This document shows positions 1-9,018 of a DNA stretch of 64,000 bases, in pieces. Source of the DNA: Gemmatimonadaceae bacterium. GTDB taxonomy: Bacteria; Gemmatimonadota; Gemmatimonadetes; Gemmatimonadales; Gemmatimonadaceae. The DNA lies in NCBI GenBank assembly GCA_019186945.1, contig JABAQJ010000003.1, forward strand, positions 102,531 through 166,530. The letters are read 5' to 3'. Positions within the stretch are counted from its first letter, which is position 1. Every line of letters begins with the position of its first letter. Below the pieces are notes generated by a model that saw nothing but the letters and a program-made list of their open reading frames with translations, made no database searches and was not told the DNA's origin. The position numbers were made by a program, and so were the translations under genes.

Positions 1-2169
1 CGCAGAGTCTATCCCGGCTTCGAGTTGCACGGCTCCACGCAGATGACGGTCCACGATGCCGATGGCGCCCGGCTCATGAGCGACATCGGAGTGCATCGCG
101 TGGTGCTGGCTCGAGAGAACACGCTCAACGACATCCGCGCGATCCGCGACGCCGTTCCGGACCTGGGCCTCGAGAGCTTCGTTCACGGTGCACTGTGCAT
201 TTCATACTCCGGGCAATGCCTCATGTCGGGCATGATCTCCGAGCGCAGCGCCAATCGCGGGGCTTGTGCGCAGGCTTGCCGGAAGGACTACATCCTCCGC
301 GATGCCGCTACGCGAGCGGAACTAGACCGCGGGTATCTCATTTCTGCGCGCGATCTGGCCGCTCACGATCATCTCGGTGAGTTGGCGCAGGAGGGTATCG
401 GCTGCCTCAAGATCGAGGGGCGCAAGAAGAAGCCGGAGTACGTCGCCACAGTCACGCACGGGTACCGCACCTTTCTCGACCGCCTTGCCTCAGGGAGCGA
501 CGGGCTCCCTTCGCCCGAAGAAGTACGACCCCTCGTGCAGATATTCAGTCGCGGTTTCACCGGCGGCATGTACGGTGGCCGGGTTGGGCGCGACTACGTC
601 ACGCGCGAGCATCCGGACAACCGCGGTCATGCGATCGGCGTCGTGGTCGACCGGAATCGCGGAGAGATCGTCATTGCAGTCTCGCACCCGGTTGCTGCTG
701 GCGACGGACTGGCGTTCGAGCCGCCAGACGAAGCAGCCGGTAACGCTGTCGGGTGTGCGATTGACGACGTCCGGACGCTGTCGTCATATCCGGGAGGCGT
801 GAGGCAGGCTATCGTCGCCCGGCTCGAAGTTCGCCCGGGATGGCGCGTCGTCCGCAGTTCCCAGGCATCGCTGAATGCGTCGGCCCGCGAGTCGTTCGCG
901 ACCATTCCGCTTTCGGCTCGACCCCGCATTGCCTTGCACGTGCGCTGTTTTGGTTCGGCGGGATCGCCACTCAAGGCACTGGTGTCGGCCTGTGGCACTG
1001 AAGTCTCCGTTACCTCCGAACTCCCACTCGCCCCGGCCCGGGAGCACGCTCTCGACGTCGCGAAGCTGCGCGAGCACTTCGACCGCTTGGGCGAGACGCA
1101 GTTCGCATTGGGCGATCTCGACGCACGCGGCCTGGCCGAACGGCTCTTCCTCCCGGTCAGCGAATTGAATCGGCTGCGACAGCATGCTGTCGCGCAGTTG
1201 CAGGCACACATCGAGTGGTCGGCGTCCGGCGCGCGCGCCGAGCGTGATCTTCGGATCAGCCAGGTGGTTTCCAGAGTCGAAACCGACATTCGTTGCGACG
1301 AGCCCCCGGGCGGCTTCGCACTGAGCGCCGAGGTATTTCTACATGACGACGCCCTGGCGGCTGCGGACGGCGGGGCGACTCATGTCGTCTTCGACCCCTT
1401 TCTCCGGCATCCGGCGCCCAGCCGAGCGAGCTTGAGCGAGCTGCGTGACATCCTTGCCCAGCGCGGTGTCGAGTTGCATCTGAAGCTGCCAACCATCGTT
1501 CGGCCGGACGATCGACCGGCGGTGGAGCGATGGCTTGACCTCGACATGCCCGTGGTGACGGGGCACGCGGGAATGGCGACTTCGCTGGCCCGACGCGGCC
1601 GTACGGTGACTGCGGACTACGCCGTCAATTGCTTCAATCAGCATACCGCGGCTGAGTTCTTCAACCGCGGAGTTCGCCGGCTCGTCGCATCGGTCGAGCT
1701 GACGGTGGACGAATTGCGAGCCCTTACGAGCCCATGGGCTGGCAGGGGATTCGACGTGGTGCTCTACGGCCGACCGGAAGGAATGACGCTCGAACACTGC
1801 GTACTCTCGGCTGCCTTCTCGCGGGAGCCACGCACCTGCCGCGACCTGTGCGTCCGCTCTCATCCCGATGTCGAGCTGACGGACCCAGCCGGGTATCCGT
1901 TCCCCGTCGCGACGGATGTCGCATGCCGCAACCGGCTCCTCCATTCGCGTCCGATCGATGGCTCCGAGTTCCTTTCGGCACTCTGGCGCATTGGCGTGCG
2001 CGGTTTCCGATTGCTGCTGAACGTACACGGACTGCCGGTGCGCGAAATTGTGTCGGCCTATCGGCAGATGCTGGATTCGCTCGTGCGCGGCGAACGCCCG
2101 GGCCGTGAATCGGTACGCGCCATCGTCGGCAGGGAGTTCACCCGGGGGCATTACAACAAGGCAGTCTGA
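1..2169 (+). CDS. Peptidase U32 family protein (RlhA/YdcP-like), 5' end missing
   Basis: The frame is open from base 1, so the true start lies upstream; 722 residues are visible. The sequence carries the U32 signature FVHGALCISYSGQCLMS (near residues 60-76) followed by RSANRGACAQACR, the conserved Cys-rich stretch of this family. A long C-terminal part repeats a second barrel-like segment, as in the larger U32 proteins with a DUF3656-type extension. Characterised relatives are RlhA (formerly YdcP), needed for hydroxylation of 23S rRNA C2501, and the ubiquinone hydroxylation proteins UbiU/UbiV. Size and motif order favour the RlhA-like group, but the substrate here is inference. The stop is 78 nt before recQ. 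Confidence 0.85.
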   Translation, partial: RRVYPGFELHGSTQMTVHDADGARLMSDIGVHRVVLARENTLNDIRAIRDAVPDLGLESFVHGALCISYSGQCLMSGMISERSANRGACAQACRKDYILRDAATRAELDRGYLISARDLAAHDHLGELAQEGIGCLKIEGRKKKPEYVATVTHGYRTFLDRLASGSDGLPSPEEVRPLVQIFSRGFTGGMYGGRVGRDYVTREHPDNRGHAIGVVVDRNRGEIVIAVSHPVAAGDGLAFEPPDEAAGNAVGCAIDDVRTLSSYPGGVRQAIVARLEVRPGWRVVRSSQASLNASARESFATIPLSARPRIALHVRCFGSAGSPLKALVSACGTEVSVTSELPLAPAREHALDVAKLREHFDRLGETQFALGDLDARGLAERLFLPVSELNRLRQHAVAQLQAHIEWSASGARAERDLRISQVVSRVETDIRCDEPPGGFALSAEVFLHDDALAAADGGATHVVFDPFLRHPAPSRASLSELRDILAQRGVELHLKLPTIVRPDDRPAVERWLDLDMPVVTGHAGMATSLARRGRTVTADYAVNCFNQHTAAEFFNRGVRRLVASVELTVDELRALTSPWAGRGFDVVLYGRPEGMTLEHCVLSAAFSREPRTCRDLCVRSHPDVELTDPAGYPFPVATDVACRNRLLHSRPIDGSEFLSALWRIGVRGFRLLLNVHGLPVREIVSAYRQMLDSLVRGERPGRESVRAIVGREFTRGHYNKAV

Positions 2170-2247
2170 TCCCCTGCCGCGTTCCCACAGTCGGGCGCGC
2201 GTTCTCATGATGGCGCAGTCCGCACGACTGGTCCCCATCATCGTGGC

Positions 2248-4038
2248 GTGGAACCGTCCCGATTCGGCCGCGCTCGCGACGCGCTGCGCCAGTACTACGG
2301 CTTCTCCGATCTCCGTGATGGCCAGGCGCGAGCTATCCGAAGTATCCTCGCCGGCCGGGATTCGCTGGTCGTCCTGCCAACCGGGGGAGGCAAGTCACTC
2401 TGTTACCAGCTGCCGGCTCTCGTGTTGCCCGGGCTGACGGTCGTCGTGTCTCCCTTGATCGCGCTGATGGACGATCAGGTTCAGGGCCTGCGTCGACGAC
2501 GGATCGCGGCGGCGGCGTTGCATAGCGGCCTGAAACCGTCTGAGGAAGCGCACACCTGGCGGTCCGTCGAATCCGGCGTGTTGCAGCTCATGTACCTCTC
2601 GCCGGAACGTCTACTCAGCCCGCGAACGCTAGCGCGTCTCACTGGACGGCGCATCGCCATCTTCGCAGTGGACGAAGCGCACTGCGTGTGCGAGTGGGGC
2701 TATGACTTTCGTCCGGATTACCTTCGACTCGCGGCCGCGCGCGATAAGTTGGCTCCTTTCGCTACGATGGCATTGACCGCTACGGCGACGCCCGCCACGC
2801 GGCGTGATATCGTGCGAGTGCTGGAGTTGCGGCAACCGATCGTGGTCGTCAGCGGCTTCGATCGCCCCAACCTGTACTTCGGTGTCGAACGCGTGGGCCC
2901 CCTGCGCGATCGTATCACGCGGATCCGTGACCTCGTACGCTCGGCAGCACCGGATCCAGTCATCGTCTACGCCGGCACCAGAACGAGCGTAGAAGCAGTG
3001 GCTCGCTCGTTGGCACACCCGAATGGCGCTGTCGACTTCTATCATGCCGGGCGGACCGCCAACGACCGGACAAGCGTGCAGGAGCGTTTCGCCTCGGGCT
3101 CGTTGCGCGTTCTGGTGGCGACGAACGCCTTCGGCATGGGGGTCGACAAGCCTGATGTAAGACTCGTCGTGCACCTGGCGCCACCCGGCTCGATCGAGGA
3201 TTACTACCAGGAGGCCGGCCGTGCCTCGCGCGACGGTGCGCCTGGACGCTGCCTGCTGCTCGCAGGTGACGACGATCGGGAACTGCACGAACGCTTTCTG
3301 AAGCGCTCGTACCCTCCGGAGGCACGCATTCTGGCGTTTTGGGAACGGCTCGTCGCGCTCGCCGGCAACGACGATCACGTCATCCTGGATCCTCCCGGCC
3401 AACAGGGCAGTGGCCTGCATCGCCTAACGCCTTCCGATTCCGACGTCCTCGCAATTCTTTCGCGGCACGGCCTGGTCTCGTTCGCGCTCGCACCTCCTGA
3501 GGCTTGGCGCGTTCGGCTGCTCGTATCGCATGCTCATGCCGCCAGCTGCCCCCTACCGCTCTCGGTGGATGCCTCGCGGTTGATGCAGCGCCTCCTGAAG
3601 ATCGGCACTCCGCCGCGCGGAGATGACGTGCCACTCGCGGGACTCCTGACGACGTTGACGCCACGGCAGGCTGCGGCAGCGGTTGGGGAACTGACTCGGC
3701 AACGCCTGCTTAATCTTGCGCCGCCATCGACGCACGTCCGATTCCTTGTGAGCGCCGACGCACGATCCGGCGGACGTCTGCCGATCGACTGGTCTCTTCG
3801 ACGGACGCGCGCTGGCATGGAACGCGCCAGGCTCGACGCAATGCAAGGCTATGTCGGCACTCGGCGTTGCCGCCGCCGGTTTCTCCTTCGATATTTCGGC
3901 CAGCATCCCGCGCCCCTCGCGTGCGGTGACTGTGACAACTGCACGATGGTGGGATCGGGACTCCATGGACGACTCGCTGTATTTCTCCGAGCAGCATTTC
4001 GCGGTGCGCGAAACGATTCGCGCCTTCGCGCGCGATGA
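2248..4038 (+). CDS. recQ: ATP-dependent DNA helicase RecQ
   Basis: 596-residue superfamily 2 helicase. Walker A is TGGGKS at residues 45-50, motif II is DEAH at 142-145 followed by the RecQ-typical [13 protein letters not shown]. The later helicase motifs ([39 protein letters not shown]) are intact. The C-terminal zinc site has four cysteines at about 541, 559, 562 and 565 (CGDCDNC). No HRDC domain follows; the protein ends about 30 residues after the zinc site, so it is a short RecQ. The start is GTG; no in-frame ATG lies nearby. The last 74 nt overlap the start of the acyl-CoA dehydrogenase gene in another frame. Role: unwinding of DNA in recombination and replication repair. Confidence 0.93.
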   Translation: MEPSRFGRARDALRQYYGFSDLRDGQARAIRSILAGRDSLVVLPTGGGKSLCYQLPALVLPGLTVVVSPLIALMDDQVQGLRRRRIAAAALHSGLKPSEEAHTWRSVESGVLQLMYLSPERLLSPRTLARLTGRRIAIFAVDEAHCVCEWGYDFRPDYLRLAAARDKLAPFATMALTATATPATRRDIVRVLELRQPIVVVSGFDRPNLYFGVERVGPLRDRITRIRDLVRSAAPDPVIVYAGTRTSVEAVARSLAHPNGAVDFYHAGRTANDRTSVQERFASGSLRVLVATNAFGMGVDKPDVRLVVHLAPPGSIEDYYQEAGRASRDGAPGRCLLLAGDDDRELHERFLKRSYPPEARILAFWERLVALAGNDDHVILDPPGQQGSGLHRLTPSDSDVLAILSRHGLVSFALAPPEAWRVRLLVSHAHAASCPLPLSVDASRLMQRLLKIGTPPRGDDVPLAGLLTTLTPRQAAAAVGELTRQRLLNLAPPSTHVRFLVSADARSGGRLPIDWSLRRTRAGMERARLDAMQGYVGTRRCRRRFLLRYFGQHPAPLACGDCDNCTMVGSGLHGRLAVFLRAAFRGARNDSRLRAR

Positions 4039-5182
4039 AGTCGCGCCGATTGCCGCAAGGTACGATGCCAGCGCGGAGTTCCCGTGGGAGAGCATCAGGA
4101 AGATGTCGGACCTGGGACTACTCGGGATCCCATGGTCCGAGGAACTTGGCGGCGCGGGCCTGGACCTGCTCTCGTACATCACGGTCATCCATGAGTTGGC
4201 GAAGGTCGATGCATCGCACGCGCTCACCATCTCCGCCCATACCACACTCGGCACCTCGCCGATCGTGCACTTCGGGACGCCGGAGCAGAAGCGTCGCTTC
4301 GTGCCGTTGCTCGCGTCGGGCACTGTCCTGGGCGGATTTGGGCTGACGGAAGAGGGGGCAGGGAGCGATGCCGGGGGAACCAGAACGTCGGCGCGCGCCA
4401 GCGGCGATCACTTCGTACTGAACGGATCCAAGCGCTTCATCACGCACGGCGGTGTCGGCGAAATCTTCGTCGTCACTGCCGTCACCGATGCCTCCCGTCG
4501 AACCCATGGAATTTCGTCATTCATCCTGACGAAACATAACGATGACCTGGCGCGCGCCCAGTCGTTCGGAATTGGCCACGATCCATCGTTGCCAGTCATG
4601 AAGGGCTTCAGTTCCGGACGCAAGGAAGACAAGCTGGGTTGGCGCGCTTCGGATACCCGCGAACTGATCTTTCAGGATGTCGAAGTACCTCGCGAGAACA
4701 TGCTGGGCGCGGAGGGCGAAGGCTTTACCAACTTCATGAAGACGCTGGATGCAGGTCGCATCGGTATTGGCGCGCTCTCCCTGGGAATCGCCGAAGGCGC
4801 CTTCGAACTGGCACTCCGGTATGCCGCCGTGCGCAAACAGTTCGGACAACCGATAGCCACTTTTCAGGGCGTGCAGTTCCAGCTCTCGGACATGGCCACG
4901 GAAATCGAAGCGGCCAAGCACCTCGTGTTCCATGCCGCCTGGTTGGCCCAGCACGGCAAGCCGGTCACGAAATCCGCGGCGATGGCGAAGCTGTTTGCCT
5001 CCGAACTGGCCATGCGGGTGACGATCAAGGCGATCCAGATCCATGGCGGTTATGGCTACACGAAGGACTATCCTGTCGAGCGGATGATGCGCGATGCCAA
5101 GATCTGCGAGATCGGCGAAGGCACGAGCGAGATCCAGCGCCTGGTAATCGCCCGGTCCCTGCTCAAGGAAATCGCTGCGTGA
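3965..5182 (+). CDS. Acyl-CoA dehydrogenase
   Basis: 405-residue FAD-dependent acyl-CoA dehydrogenase, short-chain/butyryl-CoA type by overall similarity. Family motifs are present: [14 protein letters not shown] in the middle domain, KRFITHGG, and the C-terminal [19 protein letters not shown] containing the probable catalytic Glu, then [20 protein letters not shown]. It oxidises an acyl-CoA to the trans-2-enoyl-CoA and passes electrons to ETF. I chose ATG at 3965 ([10 protein letters not shown]), where family homology begins; the frame is open further upstream to 3851 but that part lies inside recQ. It overlaps recQ by 74 nt and the next gene by 4 nt (GTGA). No ETF gene is nearby, so chain-length preference is not deducible. 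Confidence 0.93.
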   Translation: MDDSLYFSEQHFAVRETIRAFARDEVAPIAARYDASAEFPWESIRKMSDLGLLGIPWSEELGGAGLDLLSYITVIHELAKVDASHALTISAHTTLGTSPIVHFGTPEQKRRFVPLLASGTVLGGFGLTEEGAGSDAGGTRTSARASGDHFVLNGSKRFITHGGVGEIFVVTAVTDASRRTHGISSFILTKHNDDLARAQSFGIGHDPSLPVMKGFSSGRKEDKLGWRASDTRELIFQDVEVPRENMLGAEGEGFTNFMKTLDAGRIGIGALSLGIAEGAFELALRYAAVRKQFGQPIATFQGVQFQLSDMATEIEAAKHLVFHAAWLAQHGKPVTKSAAMAKLFASELAMRVTIKAIQIHGGYGYTKDYPVERMMRDAKICEIGEGTSEIQRLVIARSLLKEIAA

Positions 5183-5724
5183 ACTGGTCTCTGACGGCCA
5201 AGAGGCTCCGGCTGCCACTCGGCTTCGTACTGTCGTTCGCCTACCTCGCATTCGCTCGCCCAACGCTCCTGTCGCTGATCGTTGGCTGCCCTGTAGCTCT
5301 GATCGGCGTCGGCGTTCGTGCATGGGCCTCCGGTCATATCATGAAGAACGACCGCTTGGCCGTTTCCGGGCCGTATGCTCACACCCGGAACCCGCTGTAC
5401 TTCGGGAGTTTTCTGATTGCGTGCGGTTTCGCGATCGCCGCTCACTGGTCCCTGATCCTTGCCGTCGTCGCGTTCTTCCTGCTGATCTACGCGCCGACCA
5501 TGGAGCGCGAGAAGGCGAATATTCGCGGTCGGTTTCCTGACGCCTACGCGCGCTTCGAAGCCAACGTCCCGGCCTTCATTCCACGATTGACGCCTTGGAG
5601 GTCAGGCGACGGCGATGGGACCTTCAGCCCAGCTCTTTACATGAAGCATGGTGAGTGGAAAGCCATTGCGGCCTACACGGCCGCCGTTGCTTGGCTGATT
5701 CTTCGTGCCTACGGAAGCGTCTAA
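5179..5724 (+). CDS. Isoprenylcysteine carboxyl methyltransferase (ICMT)/PEMT-like membrane protein
   Basis: 181-residue integral membrane protein with about four hydrophobic segments. It has the ICMT/phospholipid-methyltransferase fold signature [16 protein letters not shown] near residues 64-79 and the C-terminal motif [19 protein letters not shown] followed by VPAFIPR. Proteins of this fold bind S-adenosylmethionine at the membrane face; bacterial substrates are mostly unknown. The start is GTG at 5179, overlapping the stop of the acyl-CoA dehydrogenase as GTGA, which suggests translational coupling. It is the last gene before a 424-nt gap. Methyltransferase activity is inferred from motifs only. 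Confidence 0.75.
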   Translation: MNWSLTAKRLRLPLGFVLSFAYLAFARPTLLSLIVGCPVALIGVGVRAWASGHIMKNDRLAVSGPYAHTRNPLYFGSFLIACGFAIAAHWSLILAVVAFFLLIYAPTMEREKANIRGRFPDAYARFEANVPAFIPRLTPWRSGDGDGTFSPALYMKHGEWKAIAAYTAAVAWLILRAYGSV

Positions 5725-6148
5725 ACGCCGGCCTATCCCTCGCTCGGCGCTGCAAGCTATTATTCAGCCTCAGGTTACAAGGGGATTCAGGTGCGACGGG
5801 CGAGCGACTCTCGTTCGGGCGCACAGCATTTCGTGGAGCGCGGCTTCGCTCGAGCAGGCCGAGTGGCTCCCGATGGCAGTTGGTTGGTCGTCATGATCTT
5901 GGATCGCATGCCACTCCGTTTAACACCGACGATCGGTTCTCTGAGGACCGCCTTGCGCCATCGCGCCAGGAGGCCATCGATCGTGCGACCGGAAGTGTCA
6001 TGGACGATCGCGACCGACAACCTGCCACACGACTTCCGTTGGCGACTGGCCGGCAAGCGATGCGCTCCCGGTTACGCCCTCCCCTCGATTCCGAACCGCT
6101 CCACCTTTGCCGCTGAGTCGCAGCAGCGAGGGTGCGCTGCGGAGCACA
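5725..6148. other. 424-nt region without a convincing gene, upstream of rng
   Basis: No frame here shows a recognisable protein or a start with ribosome-binding site. Open frames exist on both strands (for example a GTG-initiated frame at 5791), but they run out of frame into rng and their third-position base use is less GC-rich than in neighbouring genes. Just before rng there is a small hairpin with stem GCAGCG/CGCTGC (about 6123-6141) and the likely ribosome-binding site GGAG immediately upstream of the ATG. I found no convincing -35/-10 pair. It may be a long rng leader or a decayed gene. Confidence 0.5.
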
Positions 6149-7717
6149 ATGAAGAGAGAAATCCTCATCAGTTCCACGGCGCGGGAGACACGCGTCGCCA
6201 TCATCGAGGACGACCAACTCGTTGAGTTGCTCGTCGACCGACCCGAAGCTCGTCGCATGGTCGGTGACATTTATGTTGGGCGTGTCGATGCCGTGCTACC
6301 CGGCATCCAGGCAGCGTTCATCGACATCGGGACAGAGAAGAGTGCCTTCCTTCACGCCTCCGACCTCGTCCACGGGTACGGTGACGACGCGGATGAGAAC
6401 GACGACGCTGACGCTGAAGACGAAGAAGTTGCTCCCACCGACTCGGTGCCTCGCCCGGGCCGACGGCAGGAGGCGCCGCCAATCCAGGACATTCTGAAGA
6501 AGGGCCAGGAACTGATCGTGCAGATCTCCAAGGAACCGATCTCCACGAAAGGACCGCGAGTTACCGCACAGGTATCGCTGGCGGGCAGATTCCTGGTTTT
6601 CATGCCACACGCCGCTCGTGTTGGCGTGAGCCGCAAGATCGGCGATCGCACCGAACGACAGCGCCTGCGGAAGATGGTCGAAGCGGTCCTTCCACCGAAG
6701 GAAGGTGGCGTAATCGTTCGCACAGTCGGCGAGGAAGCGACACAGGACACGTTCGAGCGCGAGCTGAACACGCTCATGGGACAGTGGAAGAAGATCAAGC
6801 GCAAGACTCACTTCGTGCGCTCGCCATCCCTCCTCCACCGCGAAACGAGCCTGACCAGAGGCATCATTCGCGACCTGTTCAGTACCAAGATCGAGAAAGT
6901 CCAGATCGACTCCAAGCACGTTTTCAACGAGGTGGTCGAGTACCTGAAAGGCGTCGCTCCCGAGTTGATCGAGCGGATCCACTATTACGATGGGACAGTC
7001 CCGCTCTTCGACCGAGCCGATATCGAGACCGAGATCCGGGATCTCTTCAAACGTCGCTGTGACCTGCCCAGTGGCGGTTACATCATCGTCGAACCCACCG
7101 AAGCGCTGGTGTCCATCGACGTAAATTCAGGTCGCTTCACCGGCAAGAAAGATCCGGAAAAGACGAGTCTCAAGACAAATATCGAAGCAGCGCGAGAGAT
7201 CGCTCGCCAGCTCCGACTGCGTGACGTTGGTGGGATCATAGTCTGCGATTTCATCGACATGGAGACGAAATCCAATCGCGATCGCGTGCTTCAGGAACTG
7301 CGCACGCACCTGAGCCGCGATCGGGCGCGGACCAAGGCATTCGCGCTCTCGGACCTCGGGCTGATCGAGATGACTCGCCAACGTGTGCGACAGAGTCATC
7401 TCCAGAGCATGACGGATTCCTGTCCGACCTGCCACGGAACTGGCCGCGTGTTCACGCCGGAGACGATTGTCCGCCGCGTCGAACGATCCGTGAAGCGGAT
7501 TGCCGTCGAGGGGAAACGCGACCACCTGATCGTCAAGTTGCATCCGGAGGTGGCACTCTACGTCCTCGAAAACGAGCAGGATCTCATCCGGAAACTCGAG
7601 AAGTCCGCGGGGTTCTCCCTGGAACTCCGCGATGACCCTCTGCTGCGGCCCGATGAGTTCAAGCTCGTGGTCAAGTCGGCGGGTCGCGACGTGACGCAAC
7701 AGTACGCCGTCGCTTGA
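6149..7717 (+). CDS. rng: Ribonuclease E/G family endoribonuclease
   Basis: 522 residues, close to RNase G (489 in E. coli) and without the long RNase E scaffold tail. The N-terminal S1 domain (about 37-160) is interrupted by an acidic insert (about 79-93, nearly all Asp/Glu). The DNase I-like catalytic part holds the two metal-binding aspartates in VSIDVNSGRFTG and GGIIVCDFIDM. The zinc-link that joins subunits is CPTCHGTG. Start ATG 6149 is chosen because family homology begins at MKREILISS and GGAG lies 5 nt upstream. Role: single-strand RNA cleavage in rRNA maturation and mRNA decay. It precedes rplU/rpmA, a common neighbourhood for rng, but a promoter separates them. Confidence 0.92.
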   Translation: MKREILISSTARETRVAIIEDDQLVELLVDRPEARRMVGDIYVGRVDAVLPGIQAAFIDIGTEKSAFLHASDLVHGYGDDADENDDADAEDEEVAPTDSVPRPGRRQEAPPIQDILKKGQELIVQISKEPISTKGPRVTAQVSLAGRFLVFMPHAARVGVSRKIGDRTERQRLRKMVEAVLPPKEGGVIVRTVGEEATQDTFERELNTLMGQWKKIKRKTHFVRSPSLLHRETSLTRGIIRDLFSTKIEKVQIDSKHVFNEVVEYLKGVAPELIERIHYYDGTVPLFDRADIETEIRDLFKRRCDLPSGGYIIVEPTEALVSIDVNSGRFTGKKDPEKTSLKTNIEAAREIARQLRLRDVGGIIVCDFIDMETKSNRDRVLQELRTHLSRDRARTKAFALSDLGLIEMTRQRVRQSHLQSMTDSCPTCHGTGRVFTPETIVRRVERSVKRIAVEGKRDHLIVKLHPEVALYVLENEQDLIRKLEKSAGFSLELRDDPLLRPDEFKLVVKSAGRDVTQQYAVA

Positions 7718-7736
7718 CAGCGCCCAAGTCGATGAC

Positions 7737-7765
7737 TTGACATGGGTTATCTATGGACCTAGGTT
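7737..7765 (+). promoter_or_regulatory. Sigma-70-type promoter of rplU-rpmA
   Basis: TTGACA at 7737-7742, 17-nt spacer, TAGGTT at 7760-7765. A start near 7772 would leave a leader of about 30 nt before rplU, which has no clear Shine-Dalgarno sequence. The same layout recurs at several operon heads in this window. Confidence 0.75.
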
Positions 7766-7801
7766 GTTGGGCTCGCATCCAATTCTTTCAGTTCCGTACC
7801 A

Positions 7802-8119
7802 ATGTCTTACGCGATCATTCGCACCGGCGGAAAGCAGTTTCGGGTCGAACCAGGGGACACGCTGCGCATACCGTCGCTCCCTGGCGACGCCGGCACCGCC
7901 ATCGAGTTCAACGAAGTGCTGCTCGGGTCGGATGGCAGCGCCGTGCGGGCTGGGGTTCCGTCACTCTCCGGAGCCAAGGTCACCGCCGAGATCCTGAAGC
8001 AGGGGAAAGACGACAAGATCATCGTCTTCAAGTTCAAGCGGCGAAAGAACTACGCGAGAAAGCAGGGTCACCGCCAGAAGTTTACCGAAGTCCGTATCCA
8101 GTCCATTTCGCTCGGCTGA
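7802..8119 (+). CDS. rplU: 50S ribosomal protein L21
   Basis: 105 residues, the usual length for bacterial L21. It begins [15 protein letters not shown] and has the conserved C-terminal block [17 protein letters not shown] that contacts 23S rRNA. It is followed 12 nt later by rpmA, the standard L21-L27 pair. Confidence 0.97.
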   Translation: MSYAIIRTGGKQFRVEPGDTLRIPSLPGDAGTAIEFNEVLLGSDGSAVRAGVPSLSGAKVTAEILKQGKDDKIIVFKFKRRKNYARKQGHRQKFTEVRIQSISLG

Positions 8120-8131
8120 GTTGAGGATCGT

Positions 8132-8407
8132 ATGGCACACAAGAAGGGCGTTGGTTCCTCGCGGAACGGGCGTGATTCCAATCCCAAGTACCGTGGGATC
8201 AAGAAGTACGGTGGCGAGACGGTTCGGGCGGGCAATATCATACTGCGCCAGTGCGGCACCGTCTGGCACCCCGGAAAGAATGTCGGACTCGGCACGGACT
8301 ACACGATCTATTCGCTCATCGACGGCGTGGTGAAGTTCGAGCACAAGTCGAAAACGCGATATCGGGTCAGCGTCTACCCTCAGGCCAGTGAGACGCCGGC
8401 AGCCTGA
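8132..8407 (+). CDS. rpmA: 50S ribosomal protein L27
   Basis: 91 residues starting [19 protein letters not shown], the classic L27 N-terminus that reaches toward the peptidyl transferase centre. There is no Firmicutes-type cleavable N-terminal extension. It is co-transcribed with rplU and followed by a terminator. Confidence 0.97.
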   Translation: MAHKKGVGSSRNGRDSNPKYRGIKKYGGETVRAGNIILRQCGTVWHPGKNVGLGTDYTIYSLIDGVVKFEHKSKTRYRVSVYPQASETPAA

Positions 8408-8434
8408 CGTGTCCTGCCACGACTTCTTCTAACG

Positions 8435-8460
8435 GCCTCGCCCTGCACGGCGGGGCTTTT
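8435..8460 (+). terminator. Rho-independent terminator after rpmA
   Basis: Stem GCCTCGCC (8435-8442) pairs with GGCGGGGC (8449-8456), with a six-base loop and one T-G pair. It is followed by TTTTCTCTTT. It ends the rplU-rpmA transcript. Confidence 0.85.
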
Positions 8461-8595
8461 CTCTTTACACGAGCGGTGTAACGCGAAACCGGCACGACTG
8501 TCTCGATGGCGGACGCAAGGCATGTCGCGGACACGCACTCTGTAACTCCCGGGTTCCTGACGCGTACTTTCGGAAGGTTCACTCCGAGGTTTCCT

Positions 8596-8910
8596 ATGCC
8601 CATGTGGAGCAAACTGAAGACCGAGCTCGATCGGGCCAGTCGGGCGGCAGCCAATGCCATCGACGAGGGAAAGGTGCGACTGGAGATTTTTCGAGCGCGG
8701 CAGCTGACTGACAAGGCTGCCCAATCGCTCGGATACGCGGTTTTTCGGGCGAAGGCAGCCGGCAACGAACTGGATCAGGTAGCGATGACTCGCCTCGTCG
8801 CGGCAATCGAGGAGCGCGAGGCCGAGGTTCGTCGCCTTGAAGACAGTCTCCGCGCACCCGCTGCCTCAACCGCAGCGCCCGACGAAGCCGGCCACGACAC
8901 GGCGTCCTGA
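8596..8910 (+). CDS. Small charged helical protein of unknown function
   Basis: 104 residues, not recognised. It lacks a signal peptide or membrane segment. The middle is rich in Ala, Glu, Arg and Lys with heptad-like spacing (for example AIEEREAEVRRLEDSL), so a coiled coil is likely. The tail is Ala/Thr/Asp-rich and probably disordered. The start ATG 8596 has GAGG 6 nt upstream; ATG 8602 is an alternative. The gene stands alone between the rpmA terminator and a bidirectional terminator, converging on the amidohydrolase genes. Third-position GC use looks like real coding sequence. Confidence 0.65.
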   Translation: MPMWSKLKTELDRASRAAANAIDEGKVRLEIFRARQLTDKAAQSLGYAVFRAKAAGNELDQVAMTRLVAAIEEREAEVRRLEDSLRAPAASTAAPDEAGHDTAS

Positions 8911-8970
8911 CGAGGCCACCCTGACGTGGGGGGCCAACGCGTGGCACGCCACCGACAGTGACTGCTAGAA

Positions 8971-8997
8971 GCCCCGTCCGGAGGACTCGGACGGGGC
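8971..8997. terminator. Bidirectional terminator between convergent genes
   Basis: A perfect 10-bp stem, GCCCCGTCCG (8971-8980) with CGGACGGGGC (8988-8997), and a 7-nt loop. It sits between the + strand gene ending at 8910 and the minus-strand gene ending at 9019, so it can serve both. The T run on each side is short. Confidence 0.75.
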
Positions 8998-9018
8998 CTT
9001 GTGACTGCGGTTCTCCTG

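Noticed and set aside
627-1289. Long open frames on the strand opposite strong genes (also 1339-2241, 27093-28658, 40157-42178, 48938-50476)
   Set aside because: They mirror the codon structure of well-identified genes on the + strand and show no family features of their own.
5791-6225. 144-codon open frame (GTG start) in the gap before rng
   Set aside because: No ribosome-binding site, no recognisable motif, weaker third-position GC bias than neighbours, and it runs out of frame into rng.
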